A stretch of DNA of 6,690 nucleotides from Pseudobdellovibrionaceae bacterium. GTDB taxonomy: Bacteria > Bdellovibrionota > Bdellovibrionia > Bdellovibrionales > JAMPXM01. Both the position numbers and the translations under genes were made by a program. The stretch is taken from assembly GCA_913776405.1 (NCBI GenBank), contig CAJYOV010000459.1, positions 1-6,690 on the forward strand, in the 5' to 3' direction. Below the pieces are notes generated by a model that was not told the origin of the DNA, did no database searches, and was given only the letters and a program-made list of their open reading frames with translations. Position 1 is the stretch's first letter, and every line of letters begins with the position of its first letter. Shown piece after piece: positions 1 to 5,851 of the stretch.

Positions 1-11
1 CGAAATCCGGA

Positions 12-30
12 AGGTGCCAGGCTCCTTTTT
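12..30 (+). terminator. Terminator-like hairpin of an upstream gene
   Basis: An imperfect inverted repeat, AGGTGCC (12-18) and GGCTCCT (20-26), has one mismatched pair and runs directly into five Ts (26-30). It lies just before the first gene and would suit the 3' end of a rightward gene outside the window. The one-base spacer means the innermost pairs must open to form a loop, so the stem is short. It resembles a degenerate GGTGCC-x-GGCACC motif. Confidence 0.35.
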
Positions 31-68
31 GAAGACCGGCGCGTCATCCGCATGCTAGATACCCGCTT

Positions 69-533
69 ATGAAATTTCTCTTTTTACTTCTAGCCGTTTC
101 AGTCGCCGCACTCGCATCCTCTTGTTCATCGGTCCCGAAGCAGGAGCCTGTCGTCTGTGTTCCGGAAGATCCGGCGAAGTCGGAGGCGGCCGAACGAGAT
201 GGTTTAGATCGCAATTACATCGCTTGCGTGATCGAACGCGATTCAATCGGCAAAGCTCGAGCCTGTTACGAGAGCACTTTCACAGACCCTGGCTACACAG
301 TTGAGCCGATTCGCACGATGACGAAATTTCAGATCGATGTAGATGGTCATGTCACCAAGGCTGAGACGGTTGCGAGCCGAGGCGGAGACAAGCTTCCGAA
401 ATGCGTGAATGAAGTGATGAAGTCTTTAAGCTTCGCGAAGCCCTTCGGGAATGTGCCTGTCAAAGTTAGCTATCCGTTCATGTTTAAACGTTCGAATACA
501 GGCAGCACGGAATCAATTTTCGATAATTTCTAA
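69..533 (+). CDS. Small lipoprotein with AgmX/PglI-type C-terminal domain
   Basis: The 154-residue product starts with a lipoprotein signal peptide: MK, a hydrophobic run, then ALASSC, so Cys19 would be lipidated and the protein anchored to a membrane facing the periplasm. Residues about 58-140 match the pattern of the AgmX/PglI C-terminal domain known from myxobacteria and Bdellovibrio relatives: RACYE near 64-68, a TonB-like segment FQIDVDGHV (88-95), Cys112 and a closing SYPFMF. Cys66 and Cys112 sit where this family usually has a conserved pair, so a disulfide is plausible. The AgmX protein is linked to gliding motility in Myxococcus, but the domain occurs in many proteins and the exact role here is unknown. 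No Shine-Dalgarno sequence is visible before ATG 69. A TGCTAGAT element (53-60) lies only 8 bases upstream, so a leaderless transcript is possible. The 3' end overlaps the convergent regulator gene by 21 bases. Confidence 0.85.
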   Translation: MKFLFLLLAVSVAALASSCSSVPKQEPVVCVPEDPAKSEAAERDGLDRNYIACVIERDSIGKARACYESTFTDPGYTVEPIRTMTKFQIDVDGHVTKAETVASRGGDKLPKCVNEVMKSLSFAKPFGNVPVKVSYPFMFKRSNTGSTESIFDNF

Positions 534-1373
534 GAAGCTTCGTGCGACGGGAGAAAGTTCGGTCGCACGCCTTTTCAAGATTTTAAGATCGTAAACGAAT
601 GGCGATTTGGGGAAAAGTTCGGCCAACCTGCCGTTCTTAAGTTCTTCTTTCACAAGAAATTCCGGAAGGATCGAAACGCCTGCGCCTTCAAGCACGAGTT
701 GCTTGTGCGCAGTCAAATTATTCGAGGAAATCTTTAAAGTCGCTTCGGGGACTGACTTCTTTAGCAGTGTCAGCGCCGGAAACCTCGACGCCGTCACGTC
801 ATCTACTTCGCGAGAGCCGATAAATTTGGAGAGTGTCGGTCGATCCTTCTGAAGATCGCGGCGAACGACGAAGCGAAAACGTGTTTTTAGCTTCCGCACG
901 ACTTGGATCGACGCTGGTAATGTCGGTGTGTGAAACAAAAATGCGAGTTCGAGCTCACCCTTCACCAATCGGTTCACGATTGAAGACGCCGTTGCCGTCA
1001 GCATCGTCGGCTGCACACGCGCATGGCTAGCCGTAAAGACCGCAAGCGCCCGTGGCAAGAAGTGGCTCGCGACCGGTTCAGCGGCACCTAGGACTAGCGG
1101 ACCTTTTAGTTCGCCCGAAACTTCTTTGACTGAGGCCTCAAGTAATTCGATGTCGCCGAAGATTTTCTGGCAGTGACGGAAGACGTCTTGGCCACGTGAG
1201 GTCAACCTGACGTTTCTGCCGACTTTCTCAAAAAGTTTAAAACCGAAATCGTCTTCGAGCTGCTTCACCATGCGGCTGATCGCAGGCTGCTGAATGCGAA
1301 GAGCACGCGAAGCTGCGGTAAACCCGCGCTCCTGAGCAACGACATAGAAGTAGCGAAGATGGTTGAGATTCAT
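513..1373 (-). CDS. LysR-family transcriptional regulator
   Basis: The product has 286 residues from ATG 1373, close to the usual 300 for LysR regulators. The N-terminus carries the winged helix-turn-helix: NLNHLRYFYVVAQERGFTAASRALRIQQPAISRMVKQLE is the standard LysR pattern, with the recognition helix near residues 28-40 and the wing at GRNVRLTSRG (52-61). A linker helix follows, then an effector-binding domain from about residue 90 with GPLVLGAAEP and the late LEGAGVSILPEFL signature. The ligand cannot be told from sequence. The frame is open up to 1502, but the 43 extra residues do not resemble the family and ATG 1373 has an AAGG ribosome site 5 bases upstream, so the shorter form is chosen. 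The gene is divergent from the secreted-protein gene at 1462, a common arrangement for a LysR target. Its last 21 bases overlap the end of the convergent lipoprotein gene, and the lipoprotein terminator lies inside it. Confidence 0.93.
   Translation of the reverse strand: MNLNHLRYFYVVAQERGFTAASRALRIQQPAISRMVKQLEDDFGFKLFEKVGRNVRLTSRGQDVFRHCQKIFGDIELLEASVKEVSGELKGPLVLGAAEPVASHFLPRALAVFTASHARVQPTMLTATASSIVNRLVKGELELAFLFHTPTLPASIQVVRKLKTRFRFVVRRDLQKDRPTLSKFIGSREVDDVTASRFPALTLLKKSVPEATLKISSNNLTAHKQLVLEGAGVSILPEFLVKEELKNGRLAELFPKSPFVYDLKILKRRATELSPVARSFLEIIEN
541..575 (+). terminator. Intrinsic terminator of the lipoprotein gene, inside the LysR coding region
   Basis: A perfect 8-base inverted repeat, CGTGCGAC (541-548) and GTCGCACG (562-569), encloses a 13-base loop and is followed by CCTTTTC. 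It starts 8 bases after the lipoprotein stop codon. It is coding sequence for the C-terminus of the LysR protein on the other strand, so both functions share the same bases. The T tract is only four long, so termination may be partial. Confidence 0.65.
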
Positions 1374-1392
1374 CGATGCCTTTTTAGCATCG
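1374..1392 (-). promoter_or_regulatory. Hairpin at the LysR ribosome binding site
   Basis: CGATGC (1374-1379) and GCATCG (1387-1392) form a perfect 6-base inverted repeat around a 7-base A-rich loop, directly against the LysR start codon at 1373. On the minus-strand transcript the AAAAAGG Shine-Dalgarno stretch falls in the loop and the edge of the 3' arm. The fold could display or limit ribosome access. A role is inferred from position only. Confidence 0.35.
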
Positions 1393-1405
1393 AATTCATT
1401 CAAAC

Positions 1406-1434
1406 TATATATTTTTATAAGTCCACTCTTTGAA
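1406..1434 (-). promoter_or_regulatory. Candidate promoter of the LysR gene
   Basis: Read on the minus strand, TTCAAA (1429-1434) and TATATA (1406-1411) are 17 bases apart, each matching 4 of 6 consensus positions. Transcription would start near 1400, giving a leader of about 26 bases before ATG 1373. The stretch is AT-rich, so chance matches are easy. Confidence 0.35.
1416..1421 (+). promoter_or_regulatory. Candidate -10 element of the secreted-protein gene
   Basis: TATAAG matches 5 of 6 positions of the -10 consensus and would place the transcript start near 1428, about 34 bases before ATG 1462. No good -35 hexamer lies at the right distance, which would suit activator-dependent transcription by the divergent LysR protein. 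It lies within the spacer of the opposing LysR promoter, so the two promoters would interfere. Confidence 0.3.
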
Positions 1435-1461
1435 CTAAATCGTCTGTGGAAAGGAGACCCG

Positions 1462-1899
1462 ATGAATCTGATTCTTTTCACACTACTCGCAGCTTTATCC
1501 ACACCTGTTCTCGCCCGAGCGAGCGGCCAACAAGACTTCTGGATGATATCGAAGACAACCCGCCCGATTCACATCGCCGCTCGCGACGTCCAAATGACTG
1601 AGATCGAGCCAGCGATGGACCACTACGCTTGCGAAGAAGTCTTCCGCATGAAGGATCTCGGCGTCTTCAACGAGACGCTCGCTCTTCGGAGTGAGCAGCG
1701 AGATACGCCGTGCGAGCAGCGCACCACTGACATCGACGCCCAGATCACATTCATCCTTTATAAAGAGACGACGAAAGAAGAAGGTCGCGGCGACGGCACG
1801 CTCTATTGCCTCACCCAAGTAGAAACACGCGGCGGCAACCCGAGCGTTCTCCTCTCGAACACCTACTGGAAACCCAAAGACTCCAGCGCCTGCAAGTAA
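1462..1899 (+). CDS. Secreted four-cysteine protein of unknown function
   Basis: The product has 145 residues. The first 20 form a signal peptide (MNLILFTLLAALSTPVLARA) with a likely cleavage after ALA or ARA, so the protein should be exported to the periplasm or beyond. The mature part has exactly four cysteines (57, 84, 116 and 144), enough for two disulfides. I do not recognise a family. The middle of the protein is charged and polar (KETTKEEGRGDG near 101-112), and a strand-like FILYKE and LYCLTQVET suggest a small beta-rich fold. The start is set by AAGGAG at 1451-1456, 5 bases before the ATG; the frame is open further upstream to 1363, but that extension overlaps the promoter region and has no ribosome site. 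The gene is divergent from the LysR regulator and may be its target. No terminator for this strand is visible before rnpB. Confidence 0.8.
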   Translation: MNLILFTLLAALSTPVLARASGQQDFWMISKTTRPIHIAARDVQMTEIEPAMDHYACEEVFRMKDLGVFNETLALRSEQRDTPCEQRTTDIDAQITFILYKETTKEEGRGDGTLYCLTQVETRGGNPSVLLSNTYWKPKDSSACK

Positions 1900-1925
1900 A
1901 GGCAAAGCCCTTGGTATTGACGACT

Positions 1926-1946
1926 GAGCAAAGCGAAGGAGCAAAG
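1926..1946. repeat. Short direct repeat GAGCAAAG
   Basis: The octamer GAGCAAAG occurs at 1926-1933 and 1939-1946, in the gap between the secreted-protein stop codon and the rnpB terminator. No function is evident and two copies of eight bases can arise by chance. Confidence 0.3.
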
Positions 1947-1966
1947 TCCTCTGCGGAGCGGAAGCG

Positions 1967-2008
1967 AAAAAAAGATTCGGGGCTCTGCGCTTTCGCGCGA
2001 AAGCCCCG
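1967..2008 (-). terminator. Intrinsic terminator of rnpB
   Basis: On the minus strand the stem CGGGGCT / AGCCCCG (complements of 2002-2008 and 1978-1984) is followed by AATC and seven Ts (1967-1973). The stem lies about 10 bases beyond the end of helix P1. A perfect 16-base palindrome (GCTTTCG-CG-CGAAAGC, 1989-2004) overlaps the stem and offers an alternative inner fold. The T tract exists on the minus strand only, so the signal belongs to rnpB and not to the rightward gene at 1462. Confidence 0.85.
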
Positions 2009-2017
2009 GAAATGTCG

Positions 2018-2433
2018 ACTGGATTTACCGTAAGCCGGATTCTGTCTTCTCTCGAGCGATCGACATCGCTTTATGAGAGGAGGCAACTATTCCTCTATGC
2101 GACTGATTACTCAGGCGCTTTAGCAATCGTACCCGGAAACTTCGCTGCGGACCGCAACGCTGGCAGCACAACTGGCCGACGTTTCCCTATTTGATCTTGC
2201 TCCGTGCAGAGTTTGGCTGTTTTCACTCCGTTTGCTCCCCCGGGGCTTCCCTTGCCGGCCTCGGGCTCATAGCTACTAAGACATTCTCTCTGTTCCACTG
2301 TTCCTCGGCTTACACCGGGGGGTCGTTAACCCCTGCACTGTCCTTCGGAGTCCGGACTTTCCTCGAACGTCGGTCTAAGCCCACCGTGAAGGTGAACTCA
2401 GACCCTGGCTCGCAATCGCCCTGTAAATCCAGT
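2018..2433 (-). ncRNA. rnpB: RNase P RNA, bacterial type A
   Basis: This is the catalytic RNA of ribonuclease P, which with the RnpA protein removes the 5' leader of precursor tRNAs. Reading the minus strand, all five universally conserved regions can be seen: GAGGAAAGTCCGGAC (complement of 2350-2364), a GGAACAGTGGAACAGAGAG region, AGCAAGATCAAATAGG (near 2187-2202), and ACAGAATCCGGCTTA close to the 3' end. The ends pair perfectly as helix P1: 11 bases, 2423-2433 with 2018-2028. P2 pairs 2413-2419 with 2056-2062, and P3 is a 14-base-pair hairpin at 2372-2404 with a 5-base loop. The L15 sequence GGGTA, whose GGU binds the CCA end of tRNA, is present (complement near 2130-2134). Length is about 416 bases, somewhat longer than the 377 of E. 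coli. The 5' end is set by P1 and the promoter; exact termini may differ by a few bases. Confidence 0.97.
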
Positions 2434-2438
2434 CCGCA

Positions 2439-2467
2439 ACCCTACAGTAAGAAGCTCACTTGTTCAA
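2439..2467 (-). promoter_or_regulatory. Promoter of rnpB
   Basis: On the minus strand TTGAAC (2462-2467) and TAGGGT (2439-2444) are separated by exactly 17 bases, matching 4 and 3 of 6 consensus positions. The predicted start near 2433 coincides with the 5' end of helix P1. The short gap to the start is GC-rich, as is common in promoters of stable RNAs. Confidence 0.55.
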
Positions 2468-2469
2468 TC

Positions 2470-2483
2470 CTGAGACGTCTCAG
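2470..2483. promoter_or_regulatory. Perfect 14-base palindrome next to the rnpB -35 element
   Basis: CTGAGACGTCTCAG is its own reverse complement and ends 3 bases upstream of the rnpB -35 hexamer. A second perfect palindrome, TTTGATCAAA, follows directly at 2484-2493. The position suits a dimeric regulator of rnpB or of the divergent transcription toward 2620. No regulator is identified. Confidence 0.35.
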
Positions 2484-2619
2484 TTTGATCAAAAGGCCGC
2501 CAGATCGGAGGGTTACTGACATTGTTCCGAAAAATTGTCTTTTCTTCCTTCTGTGGCTTATGGGCCACAAACGAAAGCCGATCAGTAGGAGGCAGAACGT
2601 TCATTCGCCAGGAGTTGTT

Positions 2620-2739
2620 ATGAATAAGGTCGCTACAGCCGTTGCCGCTAATCGAGCTCGCCAAGCCGCCCTCGCCTTCGCGCTTTCATTTGCTTCCTTC
2701 GTTTTATTTACGCAGTTCGTTCGAGCGTTCTTCGGCTAA
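2620..2739 (+). CDS. Putative 39-residue single-pass membrane microprotein
   Basis: The ORF encodes MNKVATAVAANRARQAALAF followed by ALSFASFVLFTQFVRAFFG. A basic N-terminal half with Arg12 and Arg14 precedes a hydrophobic stretch from about residue 16 to 36, which would span the inner membrane once. CAGGAG ends 5 bases before the ATG, a good ribosome site. The same frame is open upstream into rnpB, but that part is antisense to the RNA and an upstream ATG at 2560 has no ribosome site, so the short form is chosen. I recognise no family. The gene stands alone between rnpB (divergent) and the outer-membrane protein gene. With so few codons chance cannot be excluded. Confidence 0.5.
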   Translation: MNKVATAVAANRARQAALAFALSFASFVLFTQFVRAFFG

Positions 2740-2878
2740 CCTGAGCTTTGTCGTTTTGCCTCACCTACACTGAGACCCTCGCGCTCGGTTGTGGAATTCG
2801 CGCGGCGGTTCGTTAACCAGCACGCGTTCGACTATTCGATTTAAATCACAACACCCTCCGAAATTTGAAAGTGACAGA

Positions 2879-2897
2879 CCCTAGTGCTGAGCTAGGG
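2879..2897 (+). promoter_or_regulatory. Leader hairpin upstream of the outer-membrane protein gene
   Basis: CCCTAG (2879-2884) and CTAGGG (2892-2897) form a perfect 6-base stem around a 7-base loop, and GACA / TGTC outside it could extend the pairing across small internal loops. It lies 36 bases before ATG 2933. It could be a stabilising 5' leader structure or a protein site; I could not find a convincing promoter around it. Confidence 0.35.
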
Positions 2898-2932
2898 ACG
2901 TGTCTCGTTTCGCATTTCCAAGGAGGATTCAA

Positions 2933-3520
2933 ATGTTCAAAGGTTTATCGACAGCAGTAGCGATGACTCTCATCGCATTCGGTTCATTCGCAAACGCACA
3001 AGAAACAGGTACGACGACAGGTTCATTACCTCGCGTGATTGATTCTTCTGTTCGCGTAGCACCTGTGTTCGGTACTTCGAGCTTCACGGTCGACAACAAA
3101 GTTTCGACTGACAACTTCGGCGATTCTTACTCTGCAGGTGTTCTTGCCGATTTCGGTAAAGGTACTTGGGCGTTTGAAACAGGTCTTTTGACTCTTCAAG
3201 CGAACGCGGACTCGAACAACGGTAACGTAGCGGGCTCGATCGACACTTGGGGTATTCCACTTCTCGCGAAATGGAACATGACAGGTCGCCCACACGAAAC
3301 ATTCTTCGTGAAAGCTGGCGCAATGCCATTCGTTGCTAACGGCGCTGGCAACAACGACTTCAACCTCATGGCAGTCGGCGGTATCGGCGGCGCGATTCCA
3401 CTCGGTCGCAGCTCAGCTGTCATCCTCGATGCAACTTACAACCGTCTCTTCACCGACAATGGTGATTTGACTGACTACCAAGGTATCGCTCTCTTGGCAG
3501 GTCTCTCGTTCAACTTGTAA
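2933..3520 (+). CDS. Outer-membrane beta-barrel protein
   Basis: The product has 195 residues. A signal peptide with a clean AlaXAla site (ANA|Q, cleavage after residue 22) sends it through the inner membrane. The mature part of about 173 residues is rich in alternating hydrophobic and polar strands with Gly/Asn/Asp turns: VRVAPVFGTSSF, YSAGVLADFG, WAFETGLLTLQA, TWGIPLLAKWNM, ETFFVKAGAMPF, FNLMAVGGIGGAIPLG, AVILDATYNRLF and a final GIALLAGLSFNL. That is about eight strands, as in small porin-like barrels; the IPLLAKWN segment resembles the OMP_b-brl families. The substrate, if any, is unknown. The start is set by AAGGAGG 6 bases before ATG 2933; an in-frame GTG at 2900 would put a charged stretch before the signal peptide and has no ribosome site. 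Codons favour TTC, AAC, GAC and GGT more than neighbouring genes, suggesting high expression. A strong terminator follows. Confidence 0.88.
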   Translation: MFKGLSTAVAMTLIAFGSFANAQETGTTTGSLPRVIDSSVRVAPVFGTSSFTVDNKVSTDNFGDSYSAGVLADFGKGTWAFETGLLTLQANADSNNGNVAGSIDTWGIPLLAKWNMTGRPHETFFVKAGAMPFVANGAGNNDFNLMAVGGIGGAIPLGRSSAVILDATYNRLFTDNGDLTDYQGIALLAGLSFNL

Positions 3521-3574
3521 TCTCATTCGGCCGGTGAGCTAAAGGCGGAGGCCCTCCGTACGTCATCAGCCCTT

Positions 3575-3626
3575 AAGCCCTGAACAGAATCGCTTCAAAG
3601 CGGTGATGTTTAGGGCTTTTCTTTTT
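3575..3626 (+). terminator. Intrinsic terminator of the outer-membrane protein gene
   Basis: An 11-base-pair stem, AAGCCCTGAAC (3575-3585) with GTTTAGGGCTT (3608-3618) and one G-U pair, encloses a small inner hairpin CGCT-TCAA-AGCG (3591-3602). It is followed by TTTTCTTTTT. This is the clearest rightward terminator in the window. It ends only 25 bases before the next start codon. Confidence 0.88.
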
Positions 3627-3651
3627 GGAACTTGTGCCAGACGATTGACGG

Positions 3652-5199
3652 ATGGACTTCATTCAAGCCGGCCCAGAACTGAAGAATACGTTCACTCACG
3701 ACCCTTATCTTGAAAAGTCCTTGAGGCGCTTACTACCGAGCGACATCTTTCAAAAAATTCATCCGCATTTGAAGCATGTCGGCGAACTCGCCGTTACCGA
3801 CTGGTTGAAGTGGAGCCGCGAAGCGGAGTCGAACCCACCTACACACACCCCCTTCGATGCATGGGGAACGCGAATTGATAAGATCCAAAACTCTGAAGGT
3901 TGGAAGCATCTAGAGGATGCAGCTGCAACCGAAGGGATCGTGGCTTGCGCCTACGAGAGAAAGTTCGGCGAGTACTCGCGTGTGTATCAAGCTGCGCTTC
4001 TCTATCTCTTTCACCCTTCGAGCGCGTTTGTGTCGTGCCCGCTTGCGATGACCGATGGCGCTGCACGTGCGATTGAACTCTACGGCGACGATGAGTTGAA
4101 AAATGGCGCCTTCAAGCATCTGACGTCTCGCGATCCCCGCGAGTTCTGGACGTCCGGTCAATGGATGACTGAAAGGACCGGAGGCTCCGATGTTTCCGGA
4201 ACATCGACGCGCGCTGCGCGACGCGAGCCGTCTCGCGAATCGAAGTCTGCGGCGACGCCCACGACTTTCGATTGGTCTTTGAACGGAGTTAAATGGTTCA
4301 CTTCAGCAACGACATCGCAGATGGCGATGTTGTTGGCTCGTCCTGAGGGCGCTGAAGATGGAAGCCGTGGTCTTTCACTGTTCTACACAGAGCTTCGTGA
4401 CTCAAACCAGCGCTTGAAGAATATCGAAGTTCTAAGACTCAAAGAAAAACTTGGAACCGACGCTCTTCCAACCGCTGAACTGCGTCTGAACGGAACGCCC
4501 GCGAAGCTCGTTGGCGGTGAAGGGGGCGGTGTTCGGAAAATCTCTTCTCTCTTCAATATCACGCGGGTTTACAACTCGGTTTGTTCAATTGGTCACTATC
4601 GCCGCGCTCTCGACTTGGCACAAAGCTATGCTCAGGTGCGAGTTGCCTTTGGAAAAAAATTGAGTGATCAGCCGTTACACCGAAAAACTCTGCATGAACT
4701 CGAAGAGCAATTTAAACGTTGTTTTGATTTGACGTTTTTCGTTGCCCATCTTTTGGGGAAAGATGAATGCGAAACCGCATCAGAAGCTGAACGTATTCTG
4801 CTAAGAGCTTTAACACCGATAGCAAAGCTCTATACGGCCAAACACTGTGTTTTAGGTGTGAGTGAGATTGTTGAATCTTTCGGTGGCGCAGGCTACATCG
4901 AAGACACTGGTATTCCGCGCCTTTTACGTGATGCTCAAGTGTTTTCAATCTGGGAAGGTACGACAAACGTGCTTGCTCTTGATTTCTTAAGAGCGCTTGA
5001 GAGGGAGACGCCTGCTGCATTTATTCAAGCGATAGAAGAGAGATGCATCAAGAAAGACAATGCGCACCACATGGCTCTTTGGCTGAAGGCAAAAGCGCAC
5101 ATCGCGCGGATGGCGACCGCATCTAGAGAGGAACTCGAAGCTGACGCTCGCGTCTTAAGTTTCTTGATCGGCGATATCGTCAGCTTCGGTCTGGAATAA
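3652..5199 (+). CDS. Acyl-CoA dehydrogenase family flavoprotein, AidB-like
   Basis: The 515-residue product is a cytoplasmic FAD enzyme of the acyl-CoA dehydrogenase superfamily. Its closest pattern is the AidB branch (E. coli AidB, 541 residues; nematode ACDH-11). Visible marks are [17 protein letters not shown] around W171 in the flavin-binding middle domain, [34 protein letters not shown] (F333) and [19 protein letters not shown] (410-428). The IWEGTTN motif places the expected catalytic base at Glu435. AidB is part of the adaptive response to DNA alkylation and binds DNA, but other members are ordinary lipid enzymes, so the substrate is unknown. Residues about 184-205 form a charged, Arg/Ser/Thr/Ala-rich insertion where relatives have a short turn. 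A stop codon lies two codons before ATG 3652, so the protein cannot start earlier. No good ribosome site is visible, and the upstream terminator leaves little space for a promoter. The gene converges on the hemerythrin gene, 18 bases between stops. Confidence 0.93.
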   Translation: MDFIQAGPELKNTFTHDPYLEKSLRRLLPSDIFQKIHPHLKHVGELAVTDWLKWSREAESNPPTHTPFDAWGTRIDKIQNSEGWKHLEDAAATEGIVACAYERKFGEYSRVYQAALLYLFHPSSAFVSCPLAMTDGAARAIELYGDDELKNGAFKHLTSRDPREFWTSGQWMTERTGGSDVSGTSTRAARREPSRESKSAATPTTFDWSLNGVKWFTSATTSQMAMLLARPEGAEDGSRGLSLFYTELRDSNQRLKNIEVLRLKEKLGTDALPTAELRLNGTPAKLVGGEGGGVRKISSLFNITRVYNSVCSIGHYRRALDLAQSYAQVRVAFGKKLSDQPLHRKTLHELEEQFKRCFDLTFFVAHLLGKDECETASEAERILLRALTPIAKLYTAKHCVLGVSEIVESFGGAGYIEDTGIPRLLRDAQVFSIWEGTTNVLALDFLRALERETPAAFIQAIEERCIKKDNAHHMALWLKAKAHIARMATASREELEADARVLSFLIGDIVSFGLE

Positions 5200-5217
5200 A
5201 TCAGTTCTTAAGTGAAA

Positions 5218-5754
5218 TCAGTGCTTCGATGTAACAGCGAAGTTCTTAAACGCGCCTGAAAAACGCTGTGGAAGAAGATTCGCGATCATGTCGATTGTCG
5301 TACCCATGAAGCCTTGTTCTTTAATCTGCGGCTTCATTTCAACAAACGCTTGGCCGATCATTTCAGCCTCTTCTTTTGCGAGAACTTGCTTAGCTGCCGC
5401 AAAGATTTCTGTCTCTTCTTCTTCAATGTGGTGAGCAAGCGCGTCTCTTAGCTTCTCAGCCGTTGTCCGCCAGCCAGCATCGACTTTACCTGTTACCTGC
5501 AATGTACGCAGAAGAGTCTCCGCTTCCATATGCTCCGTATATCCGTGCATAACCATTGACTTCACTTCAGGAATCTCACGCAGCGAATTGTAGAAGACTG
5601 CTTCTTCCGCGCGCGAGTGCGGGATCAATTCGTCACGGATTTCTGTGATCAGTGCGTTACGAGTTTCTGCTGATGAATCAGCGTGCGAGAGAAGCTTATT
5701 GAGGAGCTCCATTACTTTGCGATGATCTTTGGTCAATTCGTCATAAATCTGCAT
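5218..5754 (-). CDS. Hemerythrin (HHE) domain protein
   Basis: The 178-residue protein is a cytoplasmic four-helix bundle of the hemerythrin HHE cation-binding type, which holds a non-heme di-iron centre. Expected ligands are in place: His11 (KDH), His46 and Glu50 (HSRAE), His75 (TEHMEAE), and His109 and Glu113 (HHIEEEE). Such proteins bind O2 or NO or take part in iron-sulfur repair and oxidative or nitrosative stress; which applies here cannot be read from sequence. After the bundle a tail of about 35 residues with two short hydrophobic patches (FMGTTIDMIANLL, FKNFAV) has no obvious metal role. The start at 5754 is supported by AGAAGGAG six bases upstream on the minus strand. The gene is monocistronic, convergent with the acyl-CoA dehydrogenase gene, and no intrinsic terminator is seen in the 18-base gap between the two stops. 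Confidence 0.93.
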   Translation of the reverse strand: MQIYDELTKDHRKVMELLNKLLSHADSSAETRNALITEIRDELIPHSRAEEAVFYNSLREIPEVKSMVMHGYTEHMEAETLLRTLQVTGKVDAGWRTTAEKLRDALAHHIEEEETEIFAAAKQVLAKEEAEMIGQAFVEMKPQIKEQGFMGTTIDMIANLLPQRFSGAFKNFAVTSKH

Positions 5755-5836
5755 GTCTAACTCCTTCTAGTCCATGGGACCTGAGAGCTAGACTATGCAA
5801 ATGAAAACCAATTGTGGTGAACGCTCTGCTTTAGTT

Positions 5837-5851
5837 TCGTGTCGAACACGA
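5837..5851. repeat. Hairpin or operator-like inverted repeat
   Basis: TCGTGT (5837-5842) and ACACGA (5846-5851) form a perfect 6-base inverted repeat with a 3-base centre. It lies about 83 bases upstream of the hemerythrin start codon, within its likely upstream control region. A regulator site is possible but not shown. Confidence 0.35.

Noticed and set aside
1374..1502. Longer LysR protein of 329 residues
   Set aside because: The extra 43 residues do not fit the family, overlap the divergent promoter region and the other gene's start, and ATG 1373 has its own ribosome site.
1900..1966. Terminator for the secreted-protein gene
   Set aside because: No stem followed by Ts is present on the plus strand; the GC-rich hairpin further right has its T tract on the minus strand only.
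2185..2235. Apparent loss of the tRNA CCA-binding GGU motif in RNase P RNA
   Set aside because: I first compared the wrong conserved segment. The true L15 motif GGGTA is present near 2130-2134 (complement), so the RNA looks complete.
2191..2739. Rightward ORF of 182 residues
   Set aside because: Its first part is antisense to the conserved core of rnpB and its 5' leader. Only the last 39 codons have a ribosome site and plausible protein features.
2864..2900. TTGAAA followed by a CTAG-rich hairpin as a promoter of the outer-membrane protein gene
   Set aside because: The -35-like hexamer has no acceptable -10 partner at 16-18 bases; the CTAG repeats are better read as a hairpin.
2900..2932. 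GTG start giving an 11-residue longer outer-membrane protein
   Set aside because: The extension has no ribosome site and would put a charged stretch before the signal peptide; ATG 2933 has AAGGAGG at good spacing.
3812..3850. tRNA-like 3' half on the minus strand, with a GGTTCGACTCC T-loop pattern and a CCA-like end
   Set aside because: The would-be T stem does not pair (only two of five positions), no anticodon or D arm is found, and the stretch lies inside a well-supported coding region where the peptide matches the enzyme family.
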